DNA of 64,000 nt from Magnetospirillum sp. SS-4. Its GTDB lineage: Bacteria; Pseudomonadota; Alphaproteobacteria; Rhodospirillales; Magnetospirillaceae. The notes beneath the pieces were generated by a model. It made no database searches, was not told the DNA's origin, and saw nothing but the letters and a program-made list of their open reading frames with translations. Location: NCBI RefSeq assembly GCF_902729425.1, contig NZ_CACVCH010000125.1, forward strand, positions 1 through 64,000, in the 5' to 3' direction. Shown one piece after another: positions 45,003 to 55,234 of the stretch; within the stretch, counting starts at the first letter, position 1; each line of letters begins with the position of its first letter. Position numbers and translations under genes: made by a program.

Positions 45003-46712
45003 ATGACCGTGCAATCCATCGACAAGAGAGTGGTTCCCGAGACCAACATGACTCCGGCCGGCCAGGACCGGCCGCAGGGGAGCGTGTCGGCGGAGGACGC
45101 CTTCGTGGCGCTGCTCTCGCAGACCTCCCAGCGTTTCGGCAACAAGCTGGCGGGATCGACCTCGGCCACCACCGTGCTGGCGAACCACTTCTCCCGCAAG
45201 CAGGCCGAACCCAAGGCCGAAAGGCCCCAGCCGAACCGCGACGACGCCGCGCCGGCCCGTACCGCCGCCAAGGACGCCCGTCCCGCCGCCAAGACCGACC
45301 GGCCGCGCCAGGCCGAGGACGGCGCCGCTGCCTCGCGCAAGGCGGACGCCAAGGATGCCGCGCCGGTGAAGACCGACAAGGCCGAGGCTCCGGCGGCCTC
45401 CGACGATGCCGCCGCCCCCGCCGAGACCAGCCGCGCCGACGCCGGCCAGGACAACCAGGCCGACCCCCAGGCCCAGGACGAACCGGCCGTGCAGGTCGTC
45501 GTCCAGCCCCGGACCGAGATCGAGATCGAGGTGGCGGCCTTGCAGGCCGAAACCACCGTGGCGTCCGACGCCGCCGCCGGCGACGCCGCCGCCGTCCAGG
45601 CCGAGGGGGATGATCCCCTGGCCGGACTGGGCAAGGACGACCGCCAGCGGGTGACCGACCTGGGCAAGCTGATCGTCGCCGACAAGGATGCCGACGCCTC
45701 CGACGAGGCGCTGGACGCCGCCACCAAGATGGTGGACCACCTGATCCGTCAGGCGGGGGCGCAGCAGGCCAAGGCCGGCCCACAGCAGACCGGCGAGACC
45801 GACCTGATGCGCGAACAGGCCGCCGGCCTGACCGAGATGGTCGCCAATACCGGCGTCCGCCTCGACGTCAAGGTCCAGACCACCGCCAATCAGCCCACCG
45901 CCACGGTGGAAACCGCCGCGGCGGTGACCGAATCGTTCACCCGGATCGACCCCGCGCTTCAGGGCGAGGCCGAACAGGGGTTTGATCCGTCGGCCCGCCA
46001 GCAGGGCGGCCAGCCGGGTGGCGATGCCGCCAAGGCCGCCGCCCAGACCCAGGCGAACGCCGCCGCCGCCGACGCCGCCAAGGCCGCTCCCGCCGCCGAT
46101 GCCAGGGTGTTCAGCGCCGTGCTGGCCGCCCAGGTCGACGCCAACGCCAAGGTGATCGACGCGGCTCCGGAGCAGCGCCCGCTTTCCGGCATCGCCGGTC
46201 CCGGAGCCGCCCAGGCCGCCGACAAATCCGCTCCGGCCCAGGCCGCCCAGGGGCCGCGCGCCCCACGGGTGCCGTTGCAGCAGCAGGTGATGGAGCAGGT
46301 CAGCGTCCAGATCGACAAGGCGGTCAAGGACGGCGCCGACAGCGTCCGGATTCAGCTGCGTCCCCACGACCTCGGCAAGATCGAGGTCCGGCTGGAAATG
46401 CACGACGGCCGCGTCACCGCCACCGTCACCGCCGACAAGCCCGAGACCCTGGCGCTGTTGCAGCGCGATTCCAAGGGACTGGAAAAGGCGCTGGAAGACG
46501 CCGGCCTGAAGCCGGAGGCCAATTCCACCAGCTTCAACCTCAGGGGCGGCGAGCATCAGAACAACGCCGACCGCGGCAACAACAACCAGCGCGCCGGCCG
46601 CAATCACGGCGGCGGCCCCGGTTTCGCCGACGGCGACAATCCGGCGGCCTCGGCCGAGGCGCCGCCGCCGCGCCGCGCCAACGGACGCTCCGGCGTCGAC
46701 ATTTCGGTCTAG
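45003..46712 (+). CDS. fliK: Flagellar hook-length control protein
   Basis: A 569-residue FliK: a secreted molecular ruler that measures the hook and switches export specificity through FlhB. Most of the protein (about 60-430) is low-complexity Ala/Asp/Gln-rich, as expected for the ruler. The conserved C-terminal domain is at about 430-520 (VRIQLRPHDLGKIEVRLEM, LALLQRDSKGLEKALEDAG). The ATG at 45003 has GGGGACG upstream. It is first in a three-gene unit with flgD (11 bases) and flgE. Confidence 0.85.
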   Translation: MTVQSIDKRVVPETNMTPAGQDRPQGSVSAEDAFVALLSQTSQRFGNKLAGSTSATTVLANHFSRKQAEPKAERPQPNRDDAAPARTAAKDARPAAKTDRPRQAEDGAAASRKADAKDAAPVKTDKAEAPAASDDAAAPAETSRADAGQDNQADPQAQDEPAVQVVVQPRTEIEIEVAALQAETTVASDAAAGDAAAVQAEGDDPLAGLGKDDRQRVTDLGKLIVADKDADASDEALDAATKMVDHLIRQAGAQQAKAGPQQTGETDLMREQAAGLTEMVANTGVRLDVKVQTTANQPTATVETAAAVTESFTRIDPALQGEAEQGFDPSARQQGGQPGGDAAKAAAQTQANAAAADAAKAAPAADARVFSAVLAAQVDANAKVIDAAPEQRPLSGIAGPGAAQAADKSAPAQAAQGPRAPRVPLQQQVMEQVSVQIDKAVKDGADSVRIQLRPHDLGKIEVRLEMHDGRVTATVTADKPETLALLQRDSKGLEKALEDAGLKPEANSTSFNLRGGEHQNNADRGNNNQRAGRNHGGGPGFADGDNPAASAEAPPPRRANGRSGVDISV

Positions 46713-46723
46713 GAGCAACCGCC

Positions 46724-47533
46724 ATGACCTCGATCACAGGCGTCGACACCAGCGGCAGCGCGGAAAAGTCGGTCACCTCCAAGTCCACCCTGGGGACCAA
46801 CTTCAACACCTTCCTGACCATGCTGACCACCCAGTTGAAGCACCAGGACCCGCTGTCGCCCATGGACTCGACCCAGTTCACCAACCAGCTGGTCCAGTTC
46901 TCCAGCGTCGAGCAGCAGATCAACGCCAATTCCAACCTGGAAAAGCTGATCAAGCTGCAACAGGCGACCCAGACATCGGATTCCATTTCCTATCTCAACC
47001 AGACGGTCGAGGTGTCGGGGTCCAAGCTGCCGTTGCAGGGCGGAGCCGCCGCTTTCAGCTATACCCTGCCGGCCTCGGCCAGCAGCTGCGAGGTCCAAAT
47101 CCGCGATTCCTCGGGCGTGCTGGTCTACAAGACCCAGGCCGACACCGCCGCCGGCCGGCACGACCTGGCCTGGGACGGCACCGACAGTTCGGGCGAGAAG
47201 CAGGACGACGGCCTTTACACCGTCAGCGTCGTCGCCAAGGGCGTCGACGGCACTCCGCTGACCGCCACCACCACGGTGCAGGGCACGGTGACCAAGGTGA
47301 CCAACGACGCCACCTTCGGCGCCATGCTGGAAATCGGCGCCGGCGACGACGACGCCAAGGTGACGGTCACCCCCGATCAGGTGCTCAGCGTCACCGCGAA
47401 CAACATCGTCGGCAATTCCCAGCTTCTGGCCGCCAACGCCCAATACCAGGCGGCGCTGGCCCAGTTGCAGGCCCTTGAGGCGGCGCAGGCCGAGGCAGAA
47501 CAGGCAGCGGCCGACGCCGCCGCCGCACAGTAA
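46724..47533 (+). CDS. flgD: Flagellar hook capping protein
   Basis: FlgD forms the cap under which hook subunits assemble. The 269 residues have the conserved N-terminal segment NTFLTMLTTQLKHQDPLSPM and QFTNQLVQFSSVEQQINAN, then a FlgD Ig-like part (WDGTDSSGEKQDDGLYTVSV). The C-terminus is extended by an Ala/Gln-rich helix (LQALEAAQAEAEQAAAD) not usual in the family. Position between fliK and flgE supports the call. Confidence 0.93.
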   Translation: MTSITGVDTSGSAEKSVTSKSTLGTNFNTFLTMLTTQLKHQDPLSPMDSTQFTNQLVQFSSVEQQINANSNLEKLIKLQQATQTSDSISYLNQTVEVSGSKLPLQGGAAAFSYTLPASASSCEVQIRDSSGVLVYKTQADTAAGRHDLAWDGTDSSGEKQDDGLYTVSVVAKGVDGTPLTATTTVQGTVTKVTNDATFGAMLEIGAGDDDAKVTVTPDQVLSVTANNIVGNSQLLAANAQYQAALAQLQALEAAQAEAEQAAADAAAAQ

Positions 47534-47548
47534 TCCCAGGAGGCTATC

Positions 47549-49996
47549 ATGAGCTTGTACGGCGCATTATTTTCCGGTGTCTCGGGCCTGGCCTCCCAGT
47601 CCAGCGCCATGGGCGCGATCTCGGACAACATCACCAACGTCAACACCGTGGGCTACAAGGGCGCCCAGGTGAACTTCCAGACGCTGGTCACCAAGCAGGT
47701 GTCCATCACCCAATACTCGCCGGGCGGCGTGCAGTCCAAGCCGAGGTCAAGCATCGACGTGCAGGGCCTGTTGCAGGCCACCTCCAGTTCCACCGATCTG
47801 GCGCTGTCGGGCCAGGGCATGTTCGTGGTCAACACCGACCCCGACGCCGCCACCTCGGGCAGCGGCATGTTCGCCTATACCCGCGCCGCCTCGTTCAAGG
47901 TCGACAAGGAAGGCTATCTCCAGAACGTCTCGGGCTTCTACCTCCAGGGCTGGCCGCTGGCGCCCACCAACAACAACGTGCTGGCCAAGCCCACCGAGGT
48001 CACGGTGGACGGCAACACCTACATGAAGGCCTACAAGGAATCCGACGGCCAGTATCACTACATCAACCAGAACATCATCAATCCCCAGGAAATGAGGTCG
48101 CTCAACCTCAAGACCATCGGCGGCACCGCCGACCAGACCACCCAGATCAAGATGGGCGCCAACCTGCCGGCCGGCGACACCATCTACAATCCGGCCCTGA
48201 CCTCGTCCACCGGCCTGCACCAGACCAGCGTGCTGATCTACGACTCGCTGGGGTCCACCCACAGCTTCAACGTCAACTGGATGAAGACCAACGCCAACCA
48301 GTGGGACGTGCAGAACAAGACCAACGTTCACGCCGCCAGCCCGCTGTCCCTGACCGACACCGACAACGAGACCACGGCGGTGATCAGCGTCAAGGGCGCC
48401 CGCGACGGCAGCGGCAGCACCACCCTGGCCGCCGCCGGCACCACCATGGGCTTCTTCGAGGACAACGGCGTCATCGCCTTCACCGCCGCCACCATCGCCA
48501 CTCCGGCCCAGGTTCCGGCCGGCGCGGTGATCGAGGTCACCGCCGCCACCACGGCGGCCAACAACGGCACCTTCGTGGTGCAGACCCAGCCGCAGACCTC
48601 GGCCGCCATGGTCGCCGACGCGGTCGCCCACACCATCACCATGACCGCCAACGGCAGCACCACCGCCATCACCAACTGCACCGTCGCCGCCGGCGGCGTC
48701 GTCACCTTCGGCTCGGCCCACGGCCTGACCAACGGCGACATCATCTACATCAGCTCGACCACCAACACCGGCTATTACAAGGTCAGCGGCGTCGCCGGCC
48801 TCGACGCCACCCTGACCGCCGCCCAGTACGTCGAGATCGACCAGACCCCCTATCAGGACCAGCGCGGCATGTCGGCGCCGTCCGGAGCGGCGGTGATGAA
48901 CGTCTACGACGAAAGCGGCAACGTCTACGGCAGCCAGGCCCGCCTGGACTTCACCGCCTCGTCCAGGGCCGACGTGCTGGCGCTGGAAGGCAAGAGCATG
49001 ACCTTCACCGTCAACAGCGTCACCCTGACGGTCTATTTCGACACCACCGGTTCCGCCGCCAACGCCGCCGGCCGGGAAGTGATCATCGACCTCAGCAACG
49101 CCGCCACCGACTCGGCCTCCGACGTGGCCACCCTGATCGCCGAGGCGCTGCGCAATCCGCAGAACTGGGACAGTTCGACCAACACCGACCTGACCGCCGA
49201 CGTGATCGGGCTGGGCAGCACCATCCCGCTGTTCCGCGCCAATGGCGGCACGGTGGAGATCATGCAGCAGGTCAACGGCCCGGAGATGAGCGTCGACGTC
49301 TCCACCCTGGGAACCTCGGTCACCCAGTCGCAGGCCCGGCAGTGGAGCTCGGCCATTCCGTCGGTGGACACCATCACCGGCACCTTCACCCTGGAAGCCA
49401 TCAACCAGAGCGGCGCCGCCATGACCTTCAACGGCGACGGCACGCCCCAGACCATCAACGTGGACAAGCTGGGCATCGTGTGGGCCAACGGCGCCCAGAG
49501 CATGATGGAGGTTCCCAACGGCACCGGCGCCGACCAGCGCATCGACTGGTTCATCGGCAACACCTCGCAGGCCGACGGCATGACCCAACTGGGCGGCAAC
49601 TACCAGCTGTCCTACCTGACCCAGAACGGCGCCAAGTTCGGCAACTTCTCCGGCGTGTCCGTGGGGTCCGACGGCGTGGTCACCGCCCTGTTCGACAACG
49701 GCGTCCGCCGCCCGGTGTTCCAGATTCCGGTCGCCACCTTCACCAATCCCAACGGCCTCGAATCACTGACCGGCAATTCCTGGATCGAGACCAACATCTC
49801 GGGGTCCTACACCCTGCGCGTCGCCAACAACGCCGGCGCCGGCGCCATCAACTCGGCCTCGCTGGAAGCGTCCACCGTCGACATCGGCGCCGAGTTCACC
49901 ACCATGATCGTCACCCAGCGCGCCTATTCGGCGGCGGCGAAGATCATCACCACCGCCGACCAGATGCTGGACGAACTGGTCAACATCAAGCGATAG
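47549..49996 (+). CDS. flgE: Flagellar hook protein, oversized
   Basis: Structural protein of the hook. The N-terminus (MSLYGALFSGVSGLASQSSA, DNITNVNTVGYKGAQVNFQT) and the C-terminus (TTMIVTQRAYSAAAKIITTADQMLDELVNIKR) are canonical and form the D0/D1 core. The protein is 815 residues, about twice the enteric FlgE length. The extra sequence, roughly residues 270-620, is Thr/Ala/Val-rich and beta-like, and should form additional surface domains. It ends the flagellar unit, 15 bases after flgD. Confidence 0.93.
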   Translation: MSLYGALFSGVSGLASQSSAMGAISDNITNVNTVGYKGAQVNFQTLVTKQVSITQYSPGGVQSKPRSSIDVQGLLQATSSSTDLALSGQGMFVVNTDPDAATSGSGMFAYTRAASFKVDKEGYLQNVSGFYLQGWPLAPTNNNVLAKPTEVTVDGNTYMKAYKESDGQYHYINQNIINPQEMRSLNLKTIGGTADQTTQIKMGANLPAGDTIYNPALTSSTGLHQTSVLIYDSLGSTHSFNVNWMKTNANQWDVQNKTNVHAASPLSLTDTDNETTAVISVKGARDGSGSTTLAAAGTTMGFFEDNGVIAFTAATIATPAQVPAGAVIEVTAATTAANNGTFVVQTQPQTSAAMVADAVAHTITMTANGSTTAITNCTVAAGGVVTFGSAHGLTNGDIIYISSTTNTGYYKVSGVAGLDATLTAAQYVEIDQTPYQDQRGMSAPSGAAVMNVYDESGNVYGSQARLDFTASSRADVLALEGKSMTFTVNSVTLTVYFDTTGSAANAAGREVIIDLSNAATDSASDVATLIAEALRNPQNWDSSTNTDLTADVIGLGSTIPLFRANGGTVEIMQQVNGPEMSVDVSTLGTSVTQSQARQWSSAIPSVDTITGTFTLEAINQSGAAMTFNGDGTPQTINVDKLGIVWANGAQSMMEVPNGTGADQRIDWFIGNTSQADGMTQLGGNYQLSYLTQNGAKFGNFSGVSVGSDGVVTALFDNGVRRPVFQIPVATFTNPNGLESLTGNSWIETNISGSYTLRVANNAGAGAINSASLEASTVDIGAEFTTMIVTQRAYSAAAKIITTADQMLDELVNIKR

Positions 49997-50084
49997 GCGG
50001 AACGCCATGGGCGGGAGGGGCCGGATGCCGGGCGGGCGTCCGGCCCCTTTGCTTTTCCGTCGCCGCCCGCTCATAATCCGGGGC

Positions 50085-51662
50085 ATGGCGACGCGGTTTT
50101 CCATGATCCGGCGGCTTTTGCCCCTTCTGGCGCTGGTCGCGCCGGGGCCGGCCCTGGCCGATTGGATTCCGGCCGAGGCCGAACGCACCATCGCCTTCGG
50201 TTTCGCCGCCATCGTCGAACGCCACCTGCACCCGGTCAGCGCCGCCACCCTGGCCGTCGACGGCATGCGCGGACTGGCCGACATCGATCCCCAGTTCGCG
50301 GTCTCGGTCCGGGACGGGGGCGTGCGGCTGTCGACCGCCGAGGCGACGGTGGGCGAGTTCGGGTCCCCGGCCGACAACGACGCCGCCGGATGGGCCAAGG
50401 TGACCGCCGCCGTGATCGAGGCCGCACGACTCCAGTCCGCACGGCTGCGCGACGCCGATGCGGAAAAGCTGTATCAGGCGGTGTTCGAGGGCGCGCTGGG
50501 CAAGGCCGACCTGCATTCCCGCTATGCCGGAGCCTGGGAAGCGCGCGAGCACCGCGCCAGCCGCAACGGGTTTGGCGGCATCGGCATCCGCTTCGATCTG
50601 GTGGATTCCGAGCCCCGGATCGTCGAGGTCATAGAAGATACGCCGGCGGCCCGGGCCGGCCTTCGGGTCGGCGACGTCATCATCACCATCGACGGCCAGC
50701 CGGTGGCCACCCTCGACCGGGTCGACATTTCCAGCCGCCTGCGCGGCGCCGTCTCGACCGAGCTGTCGCTGACGGTGCGGCGCGACGGCCAGCCGCTGGA
50801 CATCGGCCTCAGACGCTCGCGCATCGTGCCGCGCACCGTCACCATGACCCTGTCCGACGGCATCGCCCGCCTGCGCGTCAGCAGCTTCAACCGGCTGACC
50901 GCCCACAGCCTGGAAGAACAGGTGAAAATCGCCCGCGACCGGCTGGGACCGGGCCTGCTGGGGGTGGTGCTGGACCTGCGCGGCAATCCCGGCGGCCTGC
51001 TGGACAAGGCGGTGGCGGTGGCCGACCTGTTCATCGCCCAAGGCCCCATCGTCTCCACCAAGGGCCGCCATCCCGAATCAGTCCACGCCTTCGCCGCCCA
51101 TCCCGGCGATATCGCCGAGGATCTGCCGGTGGTGGTGCTGGTGGACGGCCGCTCCGCCTCGGCGGCCGAAATCGTCGCCTCGGCGCTGCAAGACGCCGGA
51201 AGGGCCGTGGTGGTCGGCACCAATTCCTACGGCAAGGGCACCGTCCAGACCGTCATCGACCTGCCCAACGGCGGCGAGATCACGCTCACCTGGTCGCGTT
51301 TCCACGCGCCGTCCGGCTATGCCCTGCACGGACTGGGGGTGCTGCCGACGCTGTGCACCGGCCAGGGCGCCACCCCCACCGCCATCCTGGACGGACTGGC
51401 CAGGGGCAAGTGGTCGCCGACCCTGCCCGAGACCCTGGCGGTATGGCGCAGCGCCGGCCTGGGCGAGACCGATCTGCGTCTCAGGCTGCGCGGCGGCTGT
51501 CCGCCGGCACGCCGGGCCGACGCCAGGGCCGACATGGATCTGGCCGAACGCCTGCTTCTGAACGGCGCCGCCCATGCCCGCGCCCTGTCCATGTCGACTC
51601 CGCCCAGGATGCTGGAGGCGCGGCGCCCCGGCATCGCCGGACCGGAACAGCCCCCGCACTAA
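50085..51662 (+). CDS. S41-family C-terminal processing protease
   Basis: A 525-residue secreted serine protease related to CtpA/Prc. Signal peptide: MATRFSMIRRLLPLLALVAPGPALA. A PDZ domain follows at about 160-260 (GIGIRFDL, DTPAARAGLRVGDVIITIDG), then the peptidase domain with LDLRGNPGGLLDKAV, the catalytic serine in VDGRSASAAEIVASAL and the lysine in GTNSYGKGTVQT. I chose ATG 50085 because it begins the signal peptide; ATG 50103 is also possible. It is 88 bases after flgE but not an obvious flagellar gene; it may process envelope proteins. Confidence 0.87.
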   Translation: MATRFSMIRRLLPLLALVAPGPALADWIPAEAERTIAFGFAAIVERHLHPVSAATLAVDGMRGLADIDPQFAVSVRDGGVRLSTAEATVGEFGSPADNDAAGWAKVTAAVIEAARLQSARLRDADAEKLYQAVFEGALGKADLHSRYAGAWEAREHRASRNGFGGIGIRFDLVDSEPRIVEVIEDTPAARAGLRVGDVIITIDGQPVATLDRVDISSRLRGAVSTELSLTVRRDGQPLDIGLRRSRIVPRTVTMTLSDGIARLRVSSFNRLTAHSLEEQVKIARDRLGPGLLGVVLDLRGNPGGLLDKAVAVADLFIAQGPIVSTKGRHPESVHAFAAHPGDIAEDLPVVVLVDGRSASAAEIVASALQDAGRAVVVGTNSYGKGTVQTVIDLPNGGEITLTWSRFHAPSGYALHGLGVLPTLCTGQGATPTAILDGLARGKWSPTLPETLAVWRSAGLGETDLRLRLRGGCPPARRADARADMDLAERLLLNGAAHARALSMSTPPRMLEARRPGIAGPEQPPH

Positions 51663-51857
51663 CGGAACCCTCGCCATCCCGCCCATCGGACGGAAGTCCA
51701 TATGGACAGGCCGGCCGATATGGATCAGCCCAATACTTTTAGATGGAATTTGAACAGGCAGGCATTCTTCTCTGTTGCGGCGGGATGAAGTCGTGATAAG
51801 GGAGAAAGGGGAGCTTGGGCGGGGGGATGCGTAAGAACTACCGCTTGGAGTTTGGAA
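51663..51857. other. Intergenic region with a 12-base palindrome before the kinase operon
   Basis: GTCCATATGGAC at 51696-51707 is a perfect palindrome, followed by a second TATGGAT at 51713-51721. An AT-rich stretch (about 51730-51752) follows. I could not assign -35 and -10 boxes. The region probably holds the promoter of the signalling module at 51858-57700. Confidence 0.3.
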
Positions 51858-54824
51858 ATGGTGGGGAAGTCATCGACTCCGCCTGTCGCCAAAGGGGACC
51901 GGTCCGCCGCGCCGGCCCCAGATTTCCGCGCATTGTTCGAGGCGGTTCCCGGCCTTTACCTTGTCCTTGACGCCGATCTCGGGATCGTGGCGGTCAGCGA
52001 CGCCTATGCCCAGGCGACCATGACCCGCCGCCAGGATATCGTCGGCCGCAAGATCTTCGATATTTTCCCCGACAACCCCGACGACGCCAACGCCGACGGC
52101 GTCCGCAACCTGAGAGCCTCGCTGGAGCGGGTCCTGGCCACCAGAGCCGCCGACGCGATGGCGGTTCAGAAATACGACATCCGCAAGCCCGAGACCGAGG
52201 GGGGCGGCTTCGAGGTCCGCTACTGGAGCCCGATCAATTCGCCGGTCCTGCGGCCGGACGGATCGCTGGCCTACATCATCCACCGGGTCGAGGACGTCAC
52301 CGGGTTCATCCAGCTTCAGGATCGCGAGGCCGAACGGTCCCGGCTGGCCGAAAGCCTCCGCGAACGCGCCGGACAGATGGAGGCCGAGGTCTACGCCCGG
52401 TCCAGGGAGGTGGCGGAGAGCAATTTCAAGCTCAAGCAGGCCAACAGGGAACTGGCCCGGCTTTATGAAAAGACCATGGAACTGGACGAACTGAAGTCCC
52501 GGTTCTTCGCCAATGTCAGCCACGAGCTGCGCACCCCCCTGGCGTTGATTCTGGGACTGGTGGACCGGCGAAGGACCGATCCGGAGCTTGCCGAGGCCGT
52601 CCGGCGGGACATGGAGGGCGTTCACCGCAACGCCCGCCTGCTTTACCGGCATGTCAGCAACCTGCTCGACATCTCCAAGCTTGAGGCGGGCCGGATGCTG
52701 ATCCGCTACGCCCAGGTCGACCTGGGCCACGAGCTCCGCCTGATCGCCTCTCATTTCGAATCGCTGGCGGAGGAGCGGGGCATCCGCTACGCGATCCGGG
52801 GGCCGGACCGACTGCCGGCGCAGGTCGACCAGGAAATGTGCGAGCGCATCGTGCTCAACCTCCTAGCCAACGCCTTCCGCCACACCCCCGACGGCGGCGC
52901 CATCACGCTGTCGTTGCGGGAACGGGACGGTCACGCGGTCATCCAGGTGGAGGACAGCGGCCCCGGCGTTCCCGCCGCCCTGCGCGACGTCATCTTCGAA
53001 CGGTTCCGGCAGGGCGAGAGCCGGTCGGGCGGCACCGGGCTCGGACTGGCGATCGTCCGGGAGTTCTGCGGCCTCCACGGCGGCGGCGTCGCCGTTTCCG
53101 ACGCGCCCGGCGGCGGAGCGCTGTTCTCGGTCGACCTGCCGCTTGCCGCCCCGGCCGGAACCGAGATCGAAACCGGCGTCGCCCTGGCGATCGATCCCGG
53201 CCTGCTTCCCCGGATGGAGGACGATCCGCGGCGGGACGGAACCGCGCCCTCTCGGGGGCCGGCCGGGGCGCCGCTGATCCTGATCGTCGAGGACAATCCG
53301 GACATGAGGGATTTCGTGGCCGAGGCGCTGGCCTCCCAGTACCGGATCGCCCTGGCCGCGGATGGGCAGGACGGCCTGGACAAGGCCCGGGAACTCCATC
53401 CGGACCTGATCATCAGCGACGTCATGATGCCGCGGATGAGCGGCGACGAAATGGTGGCGGCCCTGCGCGGCGCCCCCGGGATGGACGACATCCCCATCAT
53501 CATGCTGACGGCCAAGGCCGATGACGAATTGCGGATCAAGCTGCTGCGCGACGCGGTTCAGGACTATGTCCACAAGCCGTTCTCGCTGGAGGAATTGCAG
53601 GCCCGGGCGGGGCGGCTGATCGACGAGCGCCGGCGCAAGCTGACCAGGCTGCGCGAAAGCGAGGCCCGGTTCCGGGCGATCTTCGAGCAGGCGGCGGTTG
53701 GAATCGCCCAGCTTGCCCCGGATGGCCGCTTCCTGCGCGTCAACGCCAGGCTTTGCGACATTCTCGGCCTTGACCGGGACGCGCTGCTGAACCGCGCCAT
53801 CGGCGACGTGACCGCCCCCGACGACCGGGACCTGGACGCCCCCCAGGTCCGGGCGCTGATCGCCGGCGACATCCAGACCTACACCGTCGAAAAGCGCTGC
53901 GTCGGCCAGGACGCGCGGCCGGTGTGGATCAGCCTGACCATGTCGCTGGTCCGCGACGCGCTGGGCGGCCCCGACTATTTCATCGCGGTGATGGAGGATA
54001 TCCAGCGCCGCAAGCAGGCCGAAAACGACGTCCTGCGCCTCAACGCCAGCCTGGAGCAGCGGGTTCGGGAACGCACCAGCGAATTGCAGGCGGCCAACGA
54101 GGAACTGGAAAGCTTTTCCTACGCGGTATCGCACGACCTGCGGGCTCCGCTGCGGGCCATGACCGGATTCAGTCAGGCGCTGGTGGAGGATTACGGAGAA
54201 TCGCTGGCCGACGAGGCGCGCGGCTATCTGAGCGAGATCGTCCGGGGTGGGCGGCATATGGGCGAACTGATCGACGGGCTGCTGCAACTGGCCAGGGCCA
54301 CCCGCAGGGAATTGCGCATCGACCACGTCGACCTTTCCGGCATGGCGCGCACGGTCCGCGACGAATATTCCCGCATCAAGCCCAAGCGCCGGGTGCGGTG
54401 GCGGATCGCGGACGGCCTGACGGCATGGGGCGATTCCAGGATGATCGACGCCGCCTTGCGCAATCTTCTGGACAACGCCTGGAAGTATACAGCCCACACC
54501 GACGACGCGACGATTTCGGTTCATACCGAGGACGACGGGGCCGGCCCGGTCTATTGCGTCGCCGACAACGGCGCCGGCTTCGACCCCAAGCACGCGGAAA
54601 AGCTGTTCAAGCCGTTTTCCCGCCTGCACCGCCAGGACGAGTTTCCCGGCATCGGCATCGGGCTGGCGACGGTCCGGCGGATCATCCACCGCCACGGGGG
54701 GACGATCCAGGCCGTGGCGTCGCCGGGAAAGGGGGCCGTGTTCCGGTTCACCCTGCCGATGACGGAAGCGGAGACAAGCGAGGAAGGAGCCCCCGATGGC
54801 CGGCAAGACGATTCTCCTGGTTGA
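51858..54824 (+). CDS. Hybrid histidine kinase with two kinase cores
   Basis: A 988-residue soluble sensor kinase. In order: PAS (about 25-150), coiled coil, HisKA 1 (FANVSHELRTPLALI, His near 222), HATPase 1 (about 330-440, GGTGLGLAIVREF), REC (about 470-590, phospho-Asp in LIISDVMMP), PAS (about 605-725), HisKA 2 (FSYAVSHDLRAPLRAM, His near 765) and HATPase 2 (about 860-970). The second core resembles bacteriophytochrome-type kinases that pair with Rcp1-type single-domain regulators, and such a gene overlaps its end by 29 bases. There is no TM segment, so the signal is internal. I chose ATG 51858, seven bases after GGAG. Confidence 0.9.
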   Translation: MVGKSSTPPVAKGDRSAAPAPDFRALFEAVPGLYLVLDADLGIVAVSDAYAQATMTRRQDIVGRKIFDIFPDNPDDANADGVRNLRASLERVLATRAADAMAVQKYDIRKPETEGGGFEVRYWSPINSPVLRPDGSLAYIIHRVEDVTGFIQLQDREAERSRLAESLRERAGQMEAEVYARSREVAESNFKLKQANRELARLYEKTMELDELKSRFFANVSHELRTPLALILGLVDRRRTDPELAEAVRRDMEGVHRNARLLYRHVSNLLDISKLEAGRMLIRYAQVDLGHELRLIASHFESLAEERGIRYAIRGPDRLPAQVDQEMCERIVLNLLANAFRHTPDGGAITLSLRERDGHAVIQVEDSGPGVPAALRDVIFERFRQGESRSGGTGLGLAIVREFCGLHGGGVAVSDAPGGGALFSVDLPLAAPAGTEIETGVALAIDPGLLPRMEDDPRRDGTAPSRGPAGAPLILIVEDNPDMRDFVAEALASQYRIALAADGQDGLDKARELHPDLIISDVMMPRMSGDEMVAALRGAPGMDDIPIIMLTAKADDELRIKLLRDAVQDYVHKPFSLEELQARAGRLIDERRRKLTRLRESEARFRAIFEQAAVGIAQLAPDGRFLRVNARLCDILGLDRDALLNRAIGDVTAPDDRDLDAPQVRALIAGDIQTYTVEKRCVGQDARPVWISLTMSLVRDALGGPDYFIAVMEDIQRRKQAENDVLRLNASLEQRVRERTSELQAANEELESFSYAVSHDLRAPLRAMTGFSQALVEDYGESLADEARGYLSEIVRGGRHMGELIDGLLQLARATRRELRIDHVDLSGMARTVRDEYSRIKPKRRVRWRIADGLTAWGDSRMIDAALRNLLDNAWKYTAHTDDATISVHTEDDGAGPVYCVADNGAGFDPKHAEKLFKPFSRLHRQDEFPGIGIGLATVRRIIHRHGGTIQAVASPGKGAVFRFTLPMTEAETSEEGAPDGRQDDSPG

Positions 54825-55233
54825 GGACAACCGCCAGGACGAGATGCTGATCATGCGGGCGCTGCGCAAGGTCAACCTGGCCAATACGGTCGACATCGTC
54901 CGGGATGGGCAGCAGGCCCTCGACTACCTTTTCCGGGAAGGCGAGTTCGCCGGGCGCCCGGACACGGGAAGCCCCGCCGTCGTCCTGCTCGACATCAACC
55001 TGCCCCGGGTCAACGGACTGGATGTCCTGAGACAGCTTCGCCGCGACCCCCGCACCAGCCTGGTGCCGGTCGTGCTGCTGACCTCGTCGGACGAGGAACG
55101 GGACCGCCTGACCGGCTACGAGGAAGGCGCCAACAGCTTTGTCCGCAAGCCCCTGGATTTCAGCGAATTCGCCGAAACAGCCGCGCGCCTGGGCGTGTAC
55201 TGGCTGATAACCAACGATCCCCCGGTGAAGTGA
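54796..55233 (+). CDS. Single-domain response regulator (Rcp1 type)
   Basis: A 145-residue REC domain alone: EDN acidic pocket in LLVEDNRQDEML, phospho-Asp in VVLLDINLPRVNG near residue 66, Thr/Ser in LLTSSDEE and Lys in FVRKPLD. The insert after the first strand pair and the C-terminal YWLITND resemble Rcp1-type regulators. Its start lies inside the 3' end of the kinase gene, so it is translationally coupled and probably takes phosphate from that kinase. Confidence 0.92.
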   Translation: MAGKTILLVEDNRQDEMLIMRALRKVNLANTVDIVRDGQQALDYLFREGEFAGRPDTGSPAVVLLDINLPRVNGLDVLRQLRRDPRTSLVPVVLLTSSDEERDRLTGYEEGANSFVRKPLDFSEFAETAARLGVYWLITNDPPVK

Positions 55234-55234
55234 G

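Noticed and set aside
47747-49588. Long minus-strand open frame opposite flgE
   Set aside because: Gly/Val/His-rich translation without domains; antisense shadow of the hook gene.
51663-51857. Search for a general-stress (GGAAC-N16/17-CGTT) promoter before the hybrid kinase
   Set aside because: GGAAC occurs at 51664 but no CGTT follows at the needed distance.
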